Positions 6,669-14,858 of a stretch of 51,351 nucleotides of DNA are shown here, in pieces; the stretch's first letter is position 1, and every line of letters begins with the position of its first letter. The translations under genes and the position numbers were made by a program. Below the pieces are notes generated by a model. The model had not been told where the DNA came from. It saw only the letters and a list, made by a program, of their open reading frames with translations, and did not search any database. This stretch comes from Synechococcales cyanobacterium PMM_0082 (GTDB lineage Bacteria > Cyanobacteriota > Cyanobacteriia > Pseudanabaenales > Pseudanabaenaceae): contig CASBQR010000139.1 of assembly GCA_949127865.1 (NCBI GenBank), forward strand, positions 1 to 51,351, in the 5' to 3' direction.

Positions 6669-6887
6669 TTACGCCGCCACACTAAAAAATGCTCTTCCTA
6701 ACTCTTCCAAAAAGTAAATAACTTGTTCCCTAGTTACAGTTGGGAAACCATCTAAAAAATCATCAATAGACTCTCCTGCTTTAAGATAATCTAAAAGCGT
6801 TTGTACAGGAACTCTGGTATTTGTAAATACAGTCGTACCACCCATAACATCGGGAGATCTGCTGATAAACTTTGAGTCTCTAAACAT
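6669..6887 (-). CDS. DUF433 antitoxin
   Basis: From the ATG at 6887 the protein is 72 residues: SKFISRSPDVMGGTTVFTNTRVP, then VQTLLDYLKAGESIDDFLDGFPTVTREQVIYFLEE. This is the DUF433 winged helix-turn-helix pattern, almost always found next to a PIN-like toxin. A longer frame to 6971 exists, but its extra N-terminus is translated from the right copy of the 39-bp repeat and is unlike the family, so I reject it. Confidence 0.88.
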   Translation of the reverse strand: MFRDSKFISRSPDVMGGTTVFTNTRVPVQTLLDYLKAGESIDDFLDGFPTVTREQVIYFLEELGRAFFSVAA

Positions 6888-6913
6888 AAATTTGTGATAT
6901 TTAGATATATCTA

Positions 6914-6944
6914 ATATTTTAGCAACTATTGCCCTAGCGATCGC
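6914..6944 (-). promoter_or_regulatory. Shared promoter/operator-like element before DUF433
   Basis: ATATTTTAGC followed by an interrupted palindrome GCAA-cta-TTGC and a HIP1 octamer. It matches 7521-7551 at 26 of 31 positions by my count. Read on the minus strand it gives TTGCTAAAATAT, an extended -10-like box 27 bp upstream of the antitoxin start. Confidence 0.45.
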
Positions 6945-6974
6945 CATACTCATAAACCTGTCAGCAAGCAATTA
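6936..6974. repeat. 39-bp direct repeat, right copy
   Basis: 38 of 39 bases identical to 6302-6340 (one A to G change). It lies upstream of the DUF433 promoter-like element and directly before the YoeB gene's 3' end. Confidence 0.85.
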
Positions 6975-6995
6975 AGCGATTGCTGATTTATCTCT

Positions 6996-7259
6996 CTATT
7001 TCTCATAATGAAATCTACAACCGACAATGATCACAGCATCTTCATTAACTTTATAAACTAAGCGATGTTCATCCGAAATTCGCCTTGACCAATATCCCTT
7101 TAGATCATATTTCAAAGGCTCAGGCTTACTAATCCCATCAAAAGGAATGCGTAATTTATCACTAATCAGATTAACGATTTTGCCATAAATCTTCTTATCC
7201 TCTCTAGCCCAATTATTGAAATCTTGAAAAGCTTGCGGTTCAAATACAATATTTTTCAT
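6996..7259 (-). CDS. Txe/YoeB-family mRNA interferase toxin
   Basis: The 87-residue protein contains the YoeB features: FEPQAFQDFNNWAREDKKIYGKI at the N-terminus, IPFDGISKPEPLKYDLKGYWSRRISDEHRLVYKV in the centre with the conserved Glu-Pro-Leu and Arg-Arg-Ile-x-x-x-His-Arg, and the C-terminal HYEK. YoeB toxins enter the ribosomal A site and cut mRNA, with the C-terminal His and Tyr important. It overlaps the upstream antitoxin by 20 bp. Confidence 0.93.
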   Translation of the reverse strand: MKNIVFEPQAFQDFNNWAREDKKIYGKIVNLISDKLRIPFDGISKPEPLKYDLKGYWSRRISDEHRLVYKVNEDAVIIVGCRFHYEK

Positions 7260-7497
7260 GCCATTCCTCAGCCGAAATCGTAATCAAACCTTCCCCTTTT
7301 TCTATATTAGAAACTGCATCTAACAACCTTTTGCGATTTGCCGAAGTAGAAAGCAAATAATCTGGTTCATCCTCACTATTAACCAATAGAATTATTTCAA
7401 CCTGTGTACCTTCAAGCAACTCTGGCGTATAAAGTTCAATTTTTCCATCTTTACCGACAGTCCCCATCTGCTTAATTGCTGTTACCATTGGCTGCAC
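7240..7497 (-). CDS. Antitoxin of the YoeB toxin
   Basis: The 85-residue protein has an AbrB-like opening (MGTVGKDGKIELYTPELLEGTQVEIILLV) rather than the standard Phd/YefM N-terminus. Its C-terminus, ANRKRLLDAVSNIEKGEGLITISAEEWHEKY, resembles the toxin-binding tail of YefM-type partners. This AbrB-like head with a YefM-like tail is common in cyanobacterial YoeB modules. It overlaps yoeB by 20 bp. A second Met at codon 4 is an alternative start. Confidence 0.82.
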   Translation of the reverse strand: MQPMVTAIKQMGTVGKDGKIELYTPELLEGTQVEIILLVNSEDEPDYLLSTSANRKRLLDAVSNIEKGEGLITISAEEWHEKYCI

Positions 7498-7520
7498 CTA
7501 TAGTTTCTATGGATATTTGG

Positions 7521-7551
7521 ATATTTTAGCAATAATTGCTTTGGCGATCGC
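7521..7551 (-). promoter_or_regulatory. Shared promoter/operator-like element before the YoeB antitoxin
   Basis: Contains the perfect palindrome AGCAAT-A-ATTGCT (7528-7540). It overlaps an extended -10-like box (minus strand TTGCTAAAATAT) 24 bp upstream of the antitoxin start and is followed by a HIP1 octamer. Toxin-antitoxin complexes commonly repress from palindromes in this position. Confidence 0.5.
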
Positions 7552-7568
7552 TATATAGCTTCTTGAGG

Positions 7569-8492
7569 TTACGAGGATTTAGCTGATTCTTGTAGGTTGA
7601 GGATAATTTTTTCTAAGTCAAAGCGATCGGCGCGATAGATTTCCGAACAAAATTGACAAGTTGCCTCAGCTCCTTGATCTTCATTGATCATTTCCCGCAA
7701 CTCCGCCTCACCAAACATCCTTAAAGCGCCTAGTACTCGGTCGAAGGTGCAACGACATTTAAATTTGACTGGCTGTTCCTCGGGGATGATATTTAACCCT
7801 AAATCACCTAAAAGATTCTCAATAATCTGTCTTAGGGTCATACCTTGTTTGAGGAGGGCAGTAAATTCGCTTAAGCTTTTAACCCGACTATCTAATAGTT
7901 CTAGTAAGTTATAGTCACGGCGGGCTTGGGGCATAATTTGCAGGAGTAAGCCGCCCGCAACATCCACACCATTGTCATCGGTTAATACGCCAGTTAATAG
8001 GGCTGATGGTATTTGCTCTGAAGAAACTAGGTAGTAGGTAATATTTTCACTAATTTCACTGGATACTAGCTCCACATTGCCTGAGTAGGGCGTGCCATAG
8101 CCGACATCTCGAATTACCTGAATAAAGCCATTTGTGCCAAGGGCTGAGCCTAAATCAAGGGAGTTTGGATTAGATAGAGGTAGCTCTAAGCTGGGATTAT
8201 CGACATAGCCCCGAACTGTGCCATCAAAGCCAGCATCGGCGAAAATTAGTCCGAGTTTACCATCACCATTCAGGCGAATACTAACTCGGGCTTGGGGTTG
8301 TTTCATACCTGATGCTAGGAGGAGGGCTGCGGTCATAGTTTGCCCTAAAGCTTTTGTGGTCAGGGCTGACATTTTATGCCGACGACCAGCTTCTGCGGTT
8401 AGGTTGGTTGTAGTCACGGCGACAGCTTTGATGCCTCCATCTACGGCGGTTGCTCGGATTAAGCGATCGCCTGTGCCAAAATTTTCTACCAT
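7569..8492 (-). CDS. hslO: Hsp33 redox-regulated chaperone
   Basis: From the ATG at 8492 (VENFGTGDRLIRATA) the protein is about 307 residues. The N-terminal core includes the RATAVDGGIKAVAV opening and LNGDGKLGLIFADA. The C-terminal redox switch has the zinc-binding cysteines as CRCTFDRV and CQFC about 30 residues later. Oxidation releases zinc, unfolds the linker and activates holdase function against unfolding proteins in the cytoplasm. A start at 8534 would add 14 residues not seen in the family. The gene closes the toxin-antitoxin island on its right side and appears to be normal core genome. Confidence 0.95.
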   Translation of the reverse strand: MVENFGTGDRLIRATAVDGGIKAVAVTTTNLTAEAGRRHKMSALTTKALGQTMTAALLLASGMKQPQARVSIRLNGDGKLGLIFADAGFDGTVRGYVDNPSLELPLSNPNSLDLGSALGTNGFIQVIRDVGYGTPYSGNVELVSSEISENITYYLVSSEQIPSALLTGVLTDDNGVDVAGGLLLQIMPQARRDYNLLELLDSRVKSLSEFTALLKQGMTLRQIIENLLGDLGLNIIPEEQPVKFKCRCTFDRVLGALRMFGEAELREMINEDQGAEATCQFCSEIYRADRFDLEKIILNLQESAKSS

Positions 8493-8566
8493 ATCTATAC
8501 TTAAAAAAAGTCTGAAATTAATTTCTGGGATCACAAAACCCCTTTATATTAACTCTTGCTAGAAAC

Positions 8567-11500
8567 CTATGGAAAGAGCTTGGCGATCGCTTGAATTAAA
8601 TCATCTTTACGCACGGGTTTACTAATAAAGTCATCCATGCCCGCCTCAAAACATTCTTGCTTTGATTCTATGGTGGCATTTGCAGTCATAGCAACAATTT
8701 GAGGTTGAGCTTCAAGGGGGAAATCTACACGAATACGGCGGGTGGTGGTGACTCCGTCCATTAGTGGCATTTGCATATCCATGAATATTAAATCAAAAGT
8801 TTTAGACTTCATTAACTCCAGAGCTTCCACACCATTATTTGCGATCGCAGCAGCGTTGTAACCGATTTTACTCAATATTTTTGTGGCTACTTTCTGATTT
8901 ATGACATTATCCTCAACGATTAGAATCTGAAGATTGGGGTTGAGCTTAATGGTTGAAGCAGGGGAAGTGTCTTCATCGATCGCTAACATACTTACCCGTA
9001 AATTAATGATAAAAGAGAACTTAGAACCTTCACCTACGGTAGACTCAACCGAAATGGTACCACCCATCATCTCACATAGCCGCTTACTAATGACTAAGCC
9101 TAATCCTGTACCACCATAGCGGCGGGTAATGGAACTATCTCCTTGCTGGAAGGGTTGAAATAAAACTTGAAGGCGATCGCTAGGAATACCAATACCTGTA
9201 TCAATGACATCAAACTGAACTTGGTAATCAATTCCTTCTTTCTTAAGTAGTCTGACGTTGAGCTTTACCGATCCTGCTTCTGTGAATTTTAGAGAATTTC
9301 CTAAAAGATTCATAATAATTTGGCGTAATCTATTGGCATCTCCTAGCAAGGTGTCGGGAATACGGCGATCTATACTCATGGTGAGGGCGATATTTTTTTC
9401 ATGAGTTTTAGGGGAAAGAAGACTAATAATGCTGTCCAGACAAGAGTTCAGAGAAAAAGGCTCCAAGGAAAGTTTTAAACCATTTGCTTCAATTTTTGAG
9501 AAGTCGAGGATATCGTTAATTACAGTCAGAAGGGCATATCCCCCAGAACGAATAATTTCGGCAAAATCCTGCTGCTCTTCATCAAGATCTGTGGTCAAGA
9601 GTAGATCGGTCATCCCAATTACGGCATTCATCGGTGTACGGATTTCATGGCTCATCATAGCGAGGAATTCACTTTTAGCAAGTGTTGAAGCTTCTGCTTT
9701 TCGCTTTTCGACAATTAATATTTGTTCCAGTGCAGCCCGTTGTTTTGCGTTTACAATGATTTGCGAAAAAACCTTTAGTAATGATTCTTCCTCCTCACTG
9801 TAAATGCGATATTTTTGGACAGAATCGAATCCCACAAATCCTATACATTCATCACCTGTCATCATCGGGATGGCGATTAGACTTTTTATGTTTTGTGGCA
9901 CTAGTATTTTTCTCATACTATTGTCCTCCTTAAGGGCATAAACATCAGGTATAGCAATAGTTTGTCCGTTTTTATGGGTAATTGCCCATTCTGAGATCAT
10001 ATCTATGGGAATGTCTTGGAGATTATGAATTTGTGAATCTATATTCGGGGCACACCATTCATGGGTATTGCGGCAAGTCTTTCTGAGCCAATCAAATTCA
10101 AATATATAAGACCTATCCACATCTACAAATTGCCCTAATTCTTGTAGTGAACGATTGATTGTACTTTCAAGTTCAGAAACTGGAATATTAATATATTCAG
10201 AAGAAATGTAAGTTAAGATTTTTTGGAGGTCTGACTGTTGTTTAATCTGCGAAAATAATTCTGCTTGTTTGACGGATACTCCCAGTTGATTTGCAATTTG
10301 GATGGCGATCGCGACTTCGTCATTTTGCCAAATCCGAGGAGCCGAATTTTGATAGGATGCCAATAGTCCCCATAGCTTCTCACCTTCATAAATTGGGGTA
10401 GTAATGTATGCCTGGATTTGAAAGCTTTCTAGTAAATCGATATAGCATTGATCAAACTCCATACTATAGATATTATTCACACAAAGATAGGTGCTGCCAG
10501 TGCTATATTTTCCGCCTTGGCTATCTTTTAAGTAGGTATCAACGATGGGCGAACTGGAGGCGATTAATGCTTGAATATAGCAATCATCTCCTTCAATTGA
10601 CTGATTAGCCATTAGTTGTGTAGGGAGCTTGTCAACTAGGGGAAGCCATTGTTCGTCTACAGATTCTGCCACAAAGCTACCACTCCAATCGGGGTTAAAC
10701 CGATAGACAACTACCCGATCGCACTGTAATACCTCTCTCATTTCTGTAACTGTGGTTGACAAAATAATATTGAGATCAAGTTCTCTGCGAATCCGATTAG
10801 ATATCTCAAAAATTAATTGTTCCTGCCTCAGTTTTTGTTGAAGAGAGAGTTCCATCAGCTTTAGATCAGTAATATCTTCAGAAATACCTAAAAGATACTG
10901 AGGATTCCCGTACTGATCTAGGATTGGCACTTTGCGAGTATGGAGTTGTCTAATACCATTGCTCCTAGTATCAATCTTTTCTTCAGGAATATCAAGAACA
11001 GTGTTTTTAATAAAAGCTTGCCGATCTTGACTAACAAAATAGTCTGCCTCTTCGGTAGAGAATAGTTCATAGTTATTTTTGCCGATAATTTCACCAGAGG
11101 ATTGCTTAAATAATTCTTCTGCAGCTTTATTAATTAGAGTAAATCGTAAATCCTTGGCATCTTTAACAAAAACCATGCTAGGAATATTTTCAATAATTGA
11201 ATTTAAGAAGGTTTGGGTTTCTTGGAGTTGTCTTTCTTGGCGTTTGCGATCGCTAATATCTTGTCCAAAAGTCAAAATGGAAATGAGATTTCTATCATTA
11301 TCAAAAAGTGCCGAGGCGTACCATTCCACATAAATTACTCGACCATCTTTGGTGTAGTTACGATTTTCCACCTTAACTCTTTTGTTCCCTGATGAATAAT
11401 CATATAAAAATCGGAATTCCTGTGAGACTCGATCAAAATCTTCTTCATACAGAAATTGCCAATTTAGATAATCCATTCCCAAGATTTCAGCTTCACTCCA

Positions 11501-13147
11501 GCCATAGATCTCCTCAGCCTTTTTCGACCATCGAATTATCCGATGATTAGTATCCCATTGAATAATAGCTAGAGGTGAGTTCTCAAAATGATTATCAATA
11601 TGTTCAAGAGAGGTTTGCAGTTTTAGTTCAGATTGTTTGCGATCGGTAATATCCATCAAAGTGCCAATTACTTCGACGACTTGATCATCTTCCATAATCA
11701 CCTCAGCCGAAGTTTTAACCCATAGATGCTGTCCCTTAGCAGTAATAAATGGTGATTCTAAATCGTAGGGTTGTCCTTGCTCGATCGCCCATTGAAATAG
11801 TTCTTTAATAACATTTGCCATACCCCCAGTATAAAAACTATGTAGATATTCAAGGTTTTCACGAAGATTAATATCGTAATCTAAGGGTAATTCATAAATA
11901 CGATAGACTTCCTCTGTCCATGATAGTTCTTGGCTTTGGACTTTATATGACCAGCCGCCAATTTTAGCGATTTCTTGGGTGGCATTTAGGAGATTTTGAC
12001 TGTTGATCAGTGCTTCTTCGGTTTTCTGGCGATCGCTTATATCCTGCCCTATAGAAAGTATAGAAATCAGGTTGCCTTCTGGATCAAAAACTGCGGAATT
12101 ATGCCATTCAATAGTTAGGAATCTACCGTCTTTGATGTAGTTACGATTTACTCCTCGAATTCTATAATTTTCGCCCTTAGTATATGGTTCAACGATCGCC
12201 TCCATAACTCGATCAAAATCATCTTCATGGATAAATTGCCATTCATGAAAATTGCGATTGATCACCTCATCTGCTGTCCAACCGAATATTACCTCCGCTT
12301 CCCTTGACCAGTAAGTAAGTTTGAGATTCTGATCCCATTCAATTACAGCTAGAGGTGAATTATCTAGGTGAGTATTTAGTAGTTTTAGCGAGTTCTTTAA
12401 TTCTCGTTCTGTGGTTTTGCGATCGCTTATGTCCTGAGCTGTCACAAAATCTGCCGCTTTACCCTTCCAAATTATTTTATGACAACTGACCTCCACATCA
12501 AAAACGGTACCATCCTGTTTCCGATGCCGCCATTCTGAAATCTCATCCAAATCGTTATCCTGACTAGCAAATGTCTCGATCGCTGTTCTTAATGCGGCAA
12601 TATCTTCAGGTGGGCGAATATCAGCAATGGTCATGCTTAAAAATTCGATTTTGGTATAGCCATACAGAGCGATCGCGGCATCATTAACTTCTAAAAATCC
12701 CCATGTATCTACATCATAAATCCACATCGGTTTGGGATTATTGGCAAATAGGAGTCGATAGGCATTTTCTTGTTCTAGGCGATCAGTAATATCTTTGATC
12801 GTCATCACAATTAAAGGCTCAGGATGCTGCTCATGCACCAAAGCTGAAATTAATATGCGTCGAATCTTGCCTGATTTGGTCTTTAAATCAGTTTCAAAGT
12901 CTCTAACTGCGGTTCTGCTTTGGAGTCTATTAAAAAGGAGATCGTGATCTTCCAGATTTTGCCATAGTCCTAAGCTAATTCCCCTAGAACCAATCAGTTC
13001 TTGTTCTTGATATTCAAAAACTTCACAAAAAACGGCATTAACTTTAATTATTTTGCACTCAGCCAAAGTCGCTAAAATTATTGGGTCGGCACTGACCTGA
13101 AAGACTAAATCAGTAATATTAGTTGAGTTAGGGCTGAGGGAGTCCAT
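8567..13147 (-). CDS. Multi-PAS, dual-GAF hybrid histidine kinase with receiver domain
   Basis: 1526 residues, no membrane segment. Six PAS/PAC units run from ~14 to ~770, each ending in a DISDR/DITDR-like exit motif. GAF1 (~790-965) closely resembles cyanobacteriochrome/phytochrome GAFs: [21 protein letters not shown] and [13 protein letters not shown]. It has C856 in a DDCY (DXCF-like position) and C901 in DQCY, where the canonical chromophore motif is Cys-His. GAF2 spans ~986-1140. HisKA carries H1167 in SHEIRTP. HATPase follows with DTGIGIP and GGTGLGL. The C-terminal receiver has the phosphoacceptor D1457 in FMDMQMP. It is probably a cytoplasmic sensor that autophosphorylates and relays internally, with output through an Hpt or another regulator not in this window. 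Inputs may include redox, small ligands and possibly light. Confidence 0.93.
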   Translation of the reverse strand: MDSLSPNSTNITDLVFQVSADPIILATLAECKIIKVNAVFCEVFEYQEQELIGSRGISLGLWQNLEDHDLLFNRLQSRTAVRDFETDLKTKSGKIRRILISALVHEQHPEPLIVMTIKDITDRLEQENAYRLLFANNPKPMWIYDVDTWGFLEVNDAAIALYGYTKIEFLSMTIADIRPPEDIAALRTAIETFASQDNDLDEISEWRHRKQDGTVFDVEVSCHKIIWKGKAADFVTAQDISDRKTTERELKNSLKLLNTHLDNSPLAVIEWDQNLKLTYWSREAEVIFGWTADEVINRNFHEWQFIHEDDFDRVMEAIVEPYTKGENYRIRGVNRNYIKDGRFLTIEWHNSAVFDPEGNLISILSIGQDISDRQKTEEALINSQNLLNATQEIAKIGGWSYKVQSQELSWTEEVYRIYELPLDYDINLRENLEYLHSFYTGGMANVIKELFQWAIEQGQPYDLESPFITAKGQHLWVKTSAEVIMEDDQVVEVIGTLMDITDRKQSELKLQTSLEHIDNHFENSPLAIIQWDTNHRIIRWSKKAEEIYGWSEAEILGMDYLNWQFLYEEDFDRVSQEFRFLYDYSSGNKRVKVENRNYTKDGRVIYVEWYASALFDNDRNLISILTFGQDISDRKRQERQLQETQTFLNSIIENIPSMVFVKDAKDLRFTLINKAAEELFKQSSGEIIGKNNYELFSTEEADYFVSQDRQAFIKNTVLDIPEEKIDTRSNGIRQLHTRKVPILDQYGNPQYLLGISEDITDLKLMELSLQQKLRQEQLIFEISNRIRRELDLNIILSTTVTEMREVLQCDRVVVYRFNPDWSGSFVAESVDEQWLPLVDKLPTQLMANQSIEGDDCYIQALIASSSPIVDTYLKDSQGGKYSTGSTYLCVNNIYSMEFDQCYIDLLESFQIQAYITTPIYEGEKLWGLLASYQNSAPRIWQNDEVAIAIQIANQLGVSVKQAELFSQIKQQSDLQKILTYISSEYINIPVSELESTINRSLQELGQFVDVDRSYIFEFDWLRKTCRNTHEWCAPNIDSQIHNLQDIPIDMISEWAITHKNGQTIAIPDVYALKEDNSMRKILVPQNIKSLIAIPMMTGDECIGFVGFDSVQKYRIYSEEEESLLKVFSQIIVNAKQRAALEQILIVEKRKAEASTLAKSEFLAMMSHEIRTPMNAVIGMTDLLLTTDLDEEQQDFAEIIRSGGYALLTVINDILDFSKIEANGLKLSLEPFSLNSCLDSIISLLSPKTHEKNIALTMSIDRRIPDTLLGDANRLRQIIMNLLGNSLKFTEAGSVKLNVRLLKKEGIDYQVQFDVIDTGIGIPSDRLQVLFQPFQQGDSSITRRYGGTGLGLVISKRLCEMMGGTISVESTVGEGSKFSFIINLRVSMLAIDEDTSPASTIKLNPNLQILIVEDNVINQKVATKILSKIGYNAAAIANNGVEALELMKSKTFDLIFMDMQMPLMDGVTTTRRIRVDFPLEAQPQIVAMTANATIESKQECFEAGMDDFISKPVRKDDLIQAIAKLFP

Positions 13148-13226
13148 AAAGCTAATAATCCACAGTTTGATTCATAATACCTGAACTTAACTGTTATTAT
13201 TTGTTTGCAATAAACAATCATAAAAT

Positions 13227-13940
13227 TCACCAATTAACCTGGGCAGCAGAGGCGATCGCTAGAGGATGCAATAACCTAAACGCAACTACAGCGATCGCTA
13301 CACCAATGTATGCAGGACGTAAAAATTCTTGCCAATGGATTTGCTGTTTCCCTTGCCAAACTGCTAAAAACGGAAATACTGAAGTGCGATTTTTAACGTC
13401 TAAATAATCTTGTCCAAACCTTTTTTCGAGGCGGCGATCGCCATGCCATACCCCAAATAAATGATGAAGAATTAAGCCAATAGAAGCTACAACCATAAAG
13501 CTAGAACCGATCCATAGAGTATGCGCCAGACACCAAATTACCTGTCCAACCATCTGGGGGTGGCGAGAAATGCGGATAATTCCCGTTTCATAAAGATGGA
13601 CTTGGGGCTTTTGAATTGCCGCAACTTCTAGCAGATTAAAGGTAGATGGATAGAGAAAAATAAAGGAAATCACAGTGAATATAGATACTATGGTCTTAAT
13701 TCCCGTTACACTTTGCACATCCCAGAGGATCAGACCATCATAGCGATGATTAAAAAAGTAAATTAGCATCACCGTCGCTAAGGTTAAGCTCACCAAGGCA
13801 AAAATCACCCTATAAGCCCTTGCCCCTATTATTTCTTCAGCTTTTGCTCTGAGGGCTGCTAGTCCACTATGGGCGATCGCAAAGCCTAAAATTAAACCGA
13901 ACATAATGAAGTGAGATTTATATTCAGTAAAAAATAGCAT
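13227..13940 (-). CDS. NnrU-family membrane protein (zeta-carotene isomerase Z-ISO-like)
   Basis: 237 residues with about six hydrophobic segments and the conserved ETGIIRISRHPQMVGQVIW motif of the NnrU/Z-ISO family, plus HSGLAALR early in the chain. Plant Z-ISO is a haem b enzyme that isomerises 15-cis-zeta-carotene, and its His ligands fall in this family's conserved regions. In a cyanobacterium a carotenoid role is more plausible than the denitrification role of NnrU, but that is inference. It may share a transcript with xthA upstream (34 bp apart). Confidence 0.8.
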   Translation of the reverse strand: MLFFTEYKSHFIMFGLILGFAIAHSGLAALRAKAEEIIGARAYRVIFALVSLTLATVMLIYFFNHRYDGLILWDVQSVTGIKTIVSIFTVISFIFLYPSTFNLLEVAAIQKPQVHLYETGIIRISRHPQMVGQVIWCLAHTLWIGSSFMVVASIGLILHHLFGVWHGDRRLEKRFGQDYLDVKNRTSVFPFLAVWQGKQQIHWQEFLRPAYIGVAIAVVAFRLLHPLAIASAAQVNW

Positions 13941-13974
13941 TGAGGATTACAAGTGAGATAAGTTAAGTCTTAAA

Positions 13975-14763
13975 TTATAACTCTACAATTACAGGTGTAT
14001 GGTCGCTGGGCTGAGGATTTTTACGAGGATTAATATCAATTTCACAAAACTGCGATCGCTCATACAAATCCGCCGTTACATAATGATGATCAATGCGCCA
14101 ACCATGATTACGCCGAAAGGAACCTGCCCGATAATCCCACCAGCTATAGTGTCCTTCTTCGCCATCGTAAAACTTCCGAAATACATCTTTAAATCCTAAA
14201 CTTAAAATATCTTGTAATGCTTCTCGTTCCACATCCGATGCCATCACCTTACTCTCTCGTTGCTTAGGATCATGAATATCTATATCTTCTAGGGCAATAT
14301 TAAAATCTCCACAAATTAAAATATTAGGTTCTTGTTTTAAGGTTTCGACTAAATAGGATTTTAATAACGCTAACCACTTTAATTTATATTCGTACTTCTC
14401 AGAAGCGATCGCTGAACCATTGGGAACATAGAGATTAATGATTCTGACATCATCTAAAACCCCAGAAATTAGGCGTTTTTGCAAATCAAATTCAGGATCA
14501 ATATCAGATAAAAGCGAATTGAAACCTGTGCGAATTTCGGTTAATTCCTGTCGAGCAATCAAAGCCACGCCGTTATAGGACTTCTGCCCATAGATATAGA
14601 CAAAATAGCCCAATTCCTGAAACGCAGCCAAAGGAAAATCACCATCAGATACTTTGGTTTCCTGCAAACACAGCACATCTAGATCGGGTCGGGATTGTAA
14701 AAAAGCGATCGCCTGATCTAAACGACTCCGAATTGAATTAACGTTCCAAGTAGCAATTTGCAT
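13975..14763 (-). CDS. xthA: Exodeoxyribonuclease III / AP endonuclease
   Basis: From the ATG at 14763 (MQIATWNVNSIRSRL) the product is 262 residues, the usual XthA length. Visible catalytic motifs are WNVNSIR, LQETKV (metal-binding Glu), NLYVPNGS, ICGDFNIA (Asp-Asn) and PSDHTPVIVEL (Asp-His). It cuts the backbone at abasic sites in base-excision repair and has 3'-5' exonuclease activity. The frame extends upstream to 14844, but those residues are outside the family. Confidence 0.95.
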   Translation of the reverse strand: MQIATWNVNSIRSRLDQAIAFLQSRPDLDVLCLQETKVSDGDFPLAAFQELGYFVYIYGQKSYNGVALIARQELTEIRTGFNSLLSDIDPEFDLQKRLISGVLDDVRIINLYVPNGSAIASEKYEYKLKWLALLKSYLVETLKQEPNILICGDFNIALEDIDIHDPKQRESKVMASDVEREALQDILSLGFKDVFRKFYDGEEGHYSWWDYRAGSFRRNHGWRIDHHYVTADLYERSQFCEIDINPRKNPQPSDHTPVIVEL

Positions 14764-14858
14764 TTGACTTATTCCCAGCTTCAGCTTCCTTCGATTTTTA
14801 GCATTTCCCAATCTAGGATATTCTGAAATAGCCGCTCCAAGCAAGGTATGGTTAAAAC

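Noticed and set aside
6888-6971. N-terminal extension of the DUF433 protein
   Set aside because: It is translated from the promoter-like element and the right 39-bp repeat and does not match the family start.
6302-6974. Repeats considered as a CRISPR array
   Set aside because: Only two copies about 600 bp apart with genes between them; no regular spacers.
9429-9803. 124-codon plus-strand frame inside the histidine kinase gene
   Set aside because: It is antisense to the HisKA region, with Ser/Arg-rich composition typical of a shadow frame.
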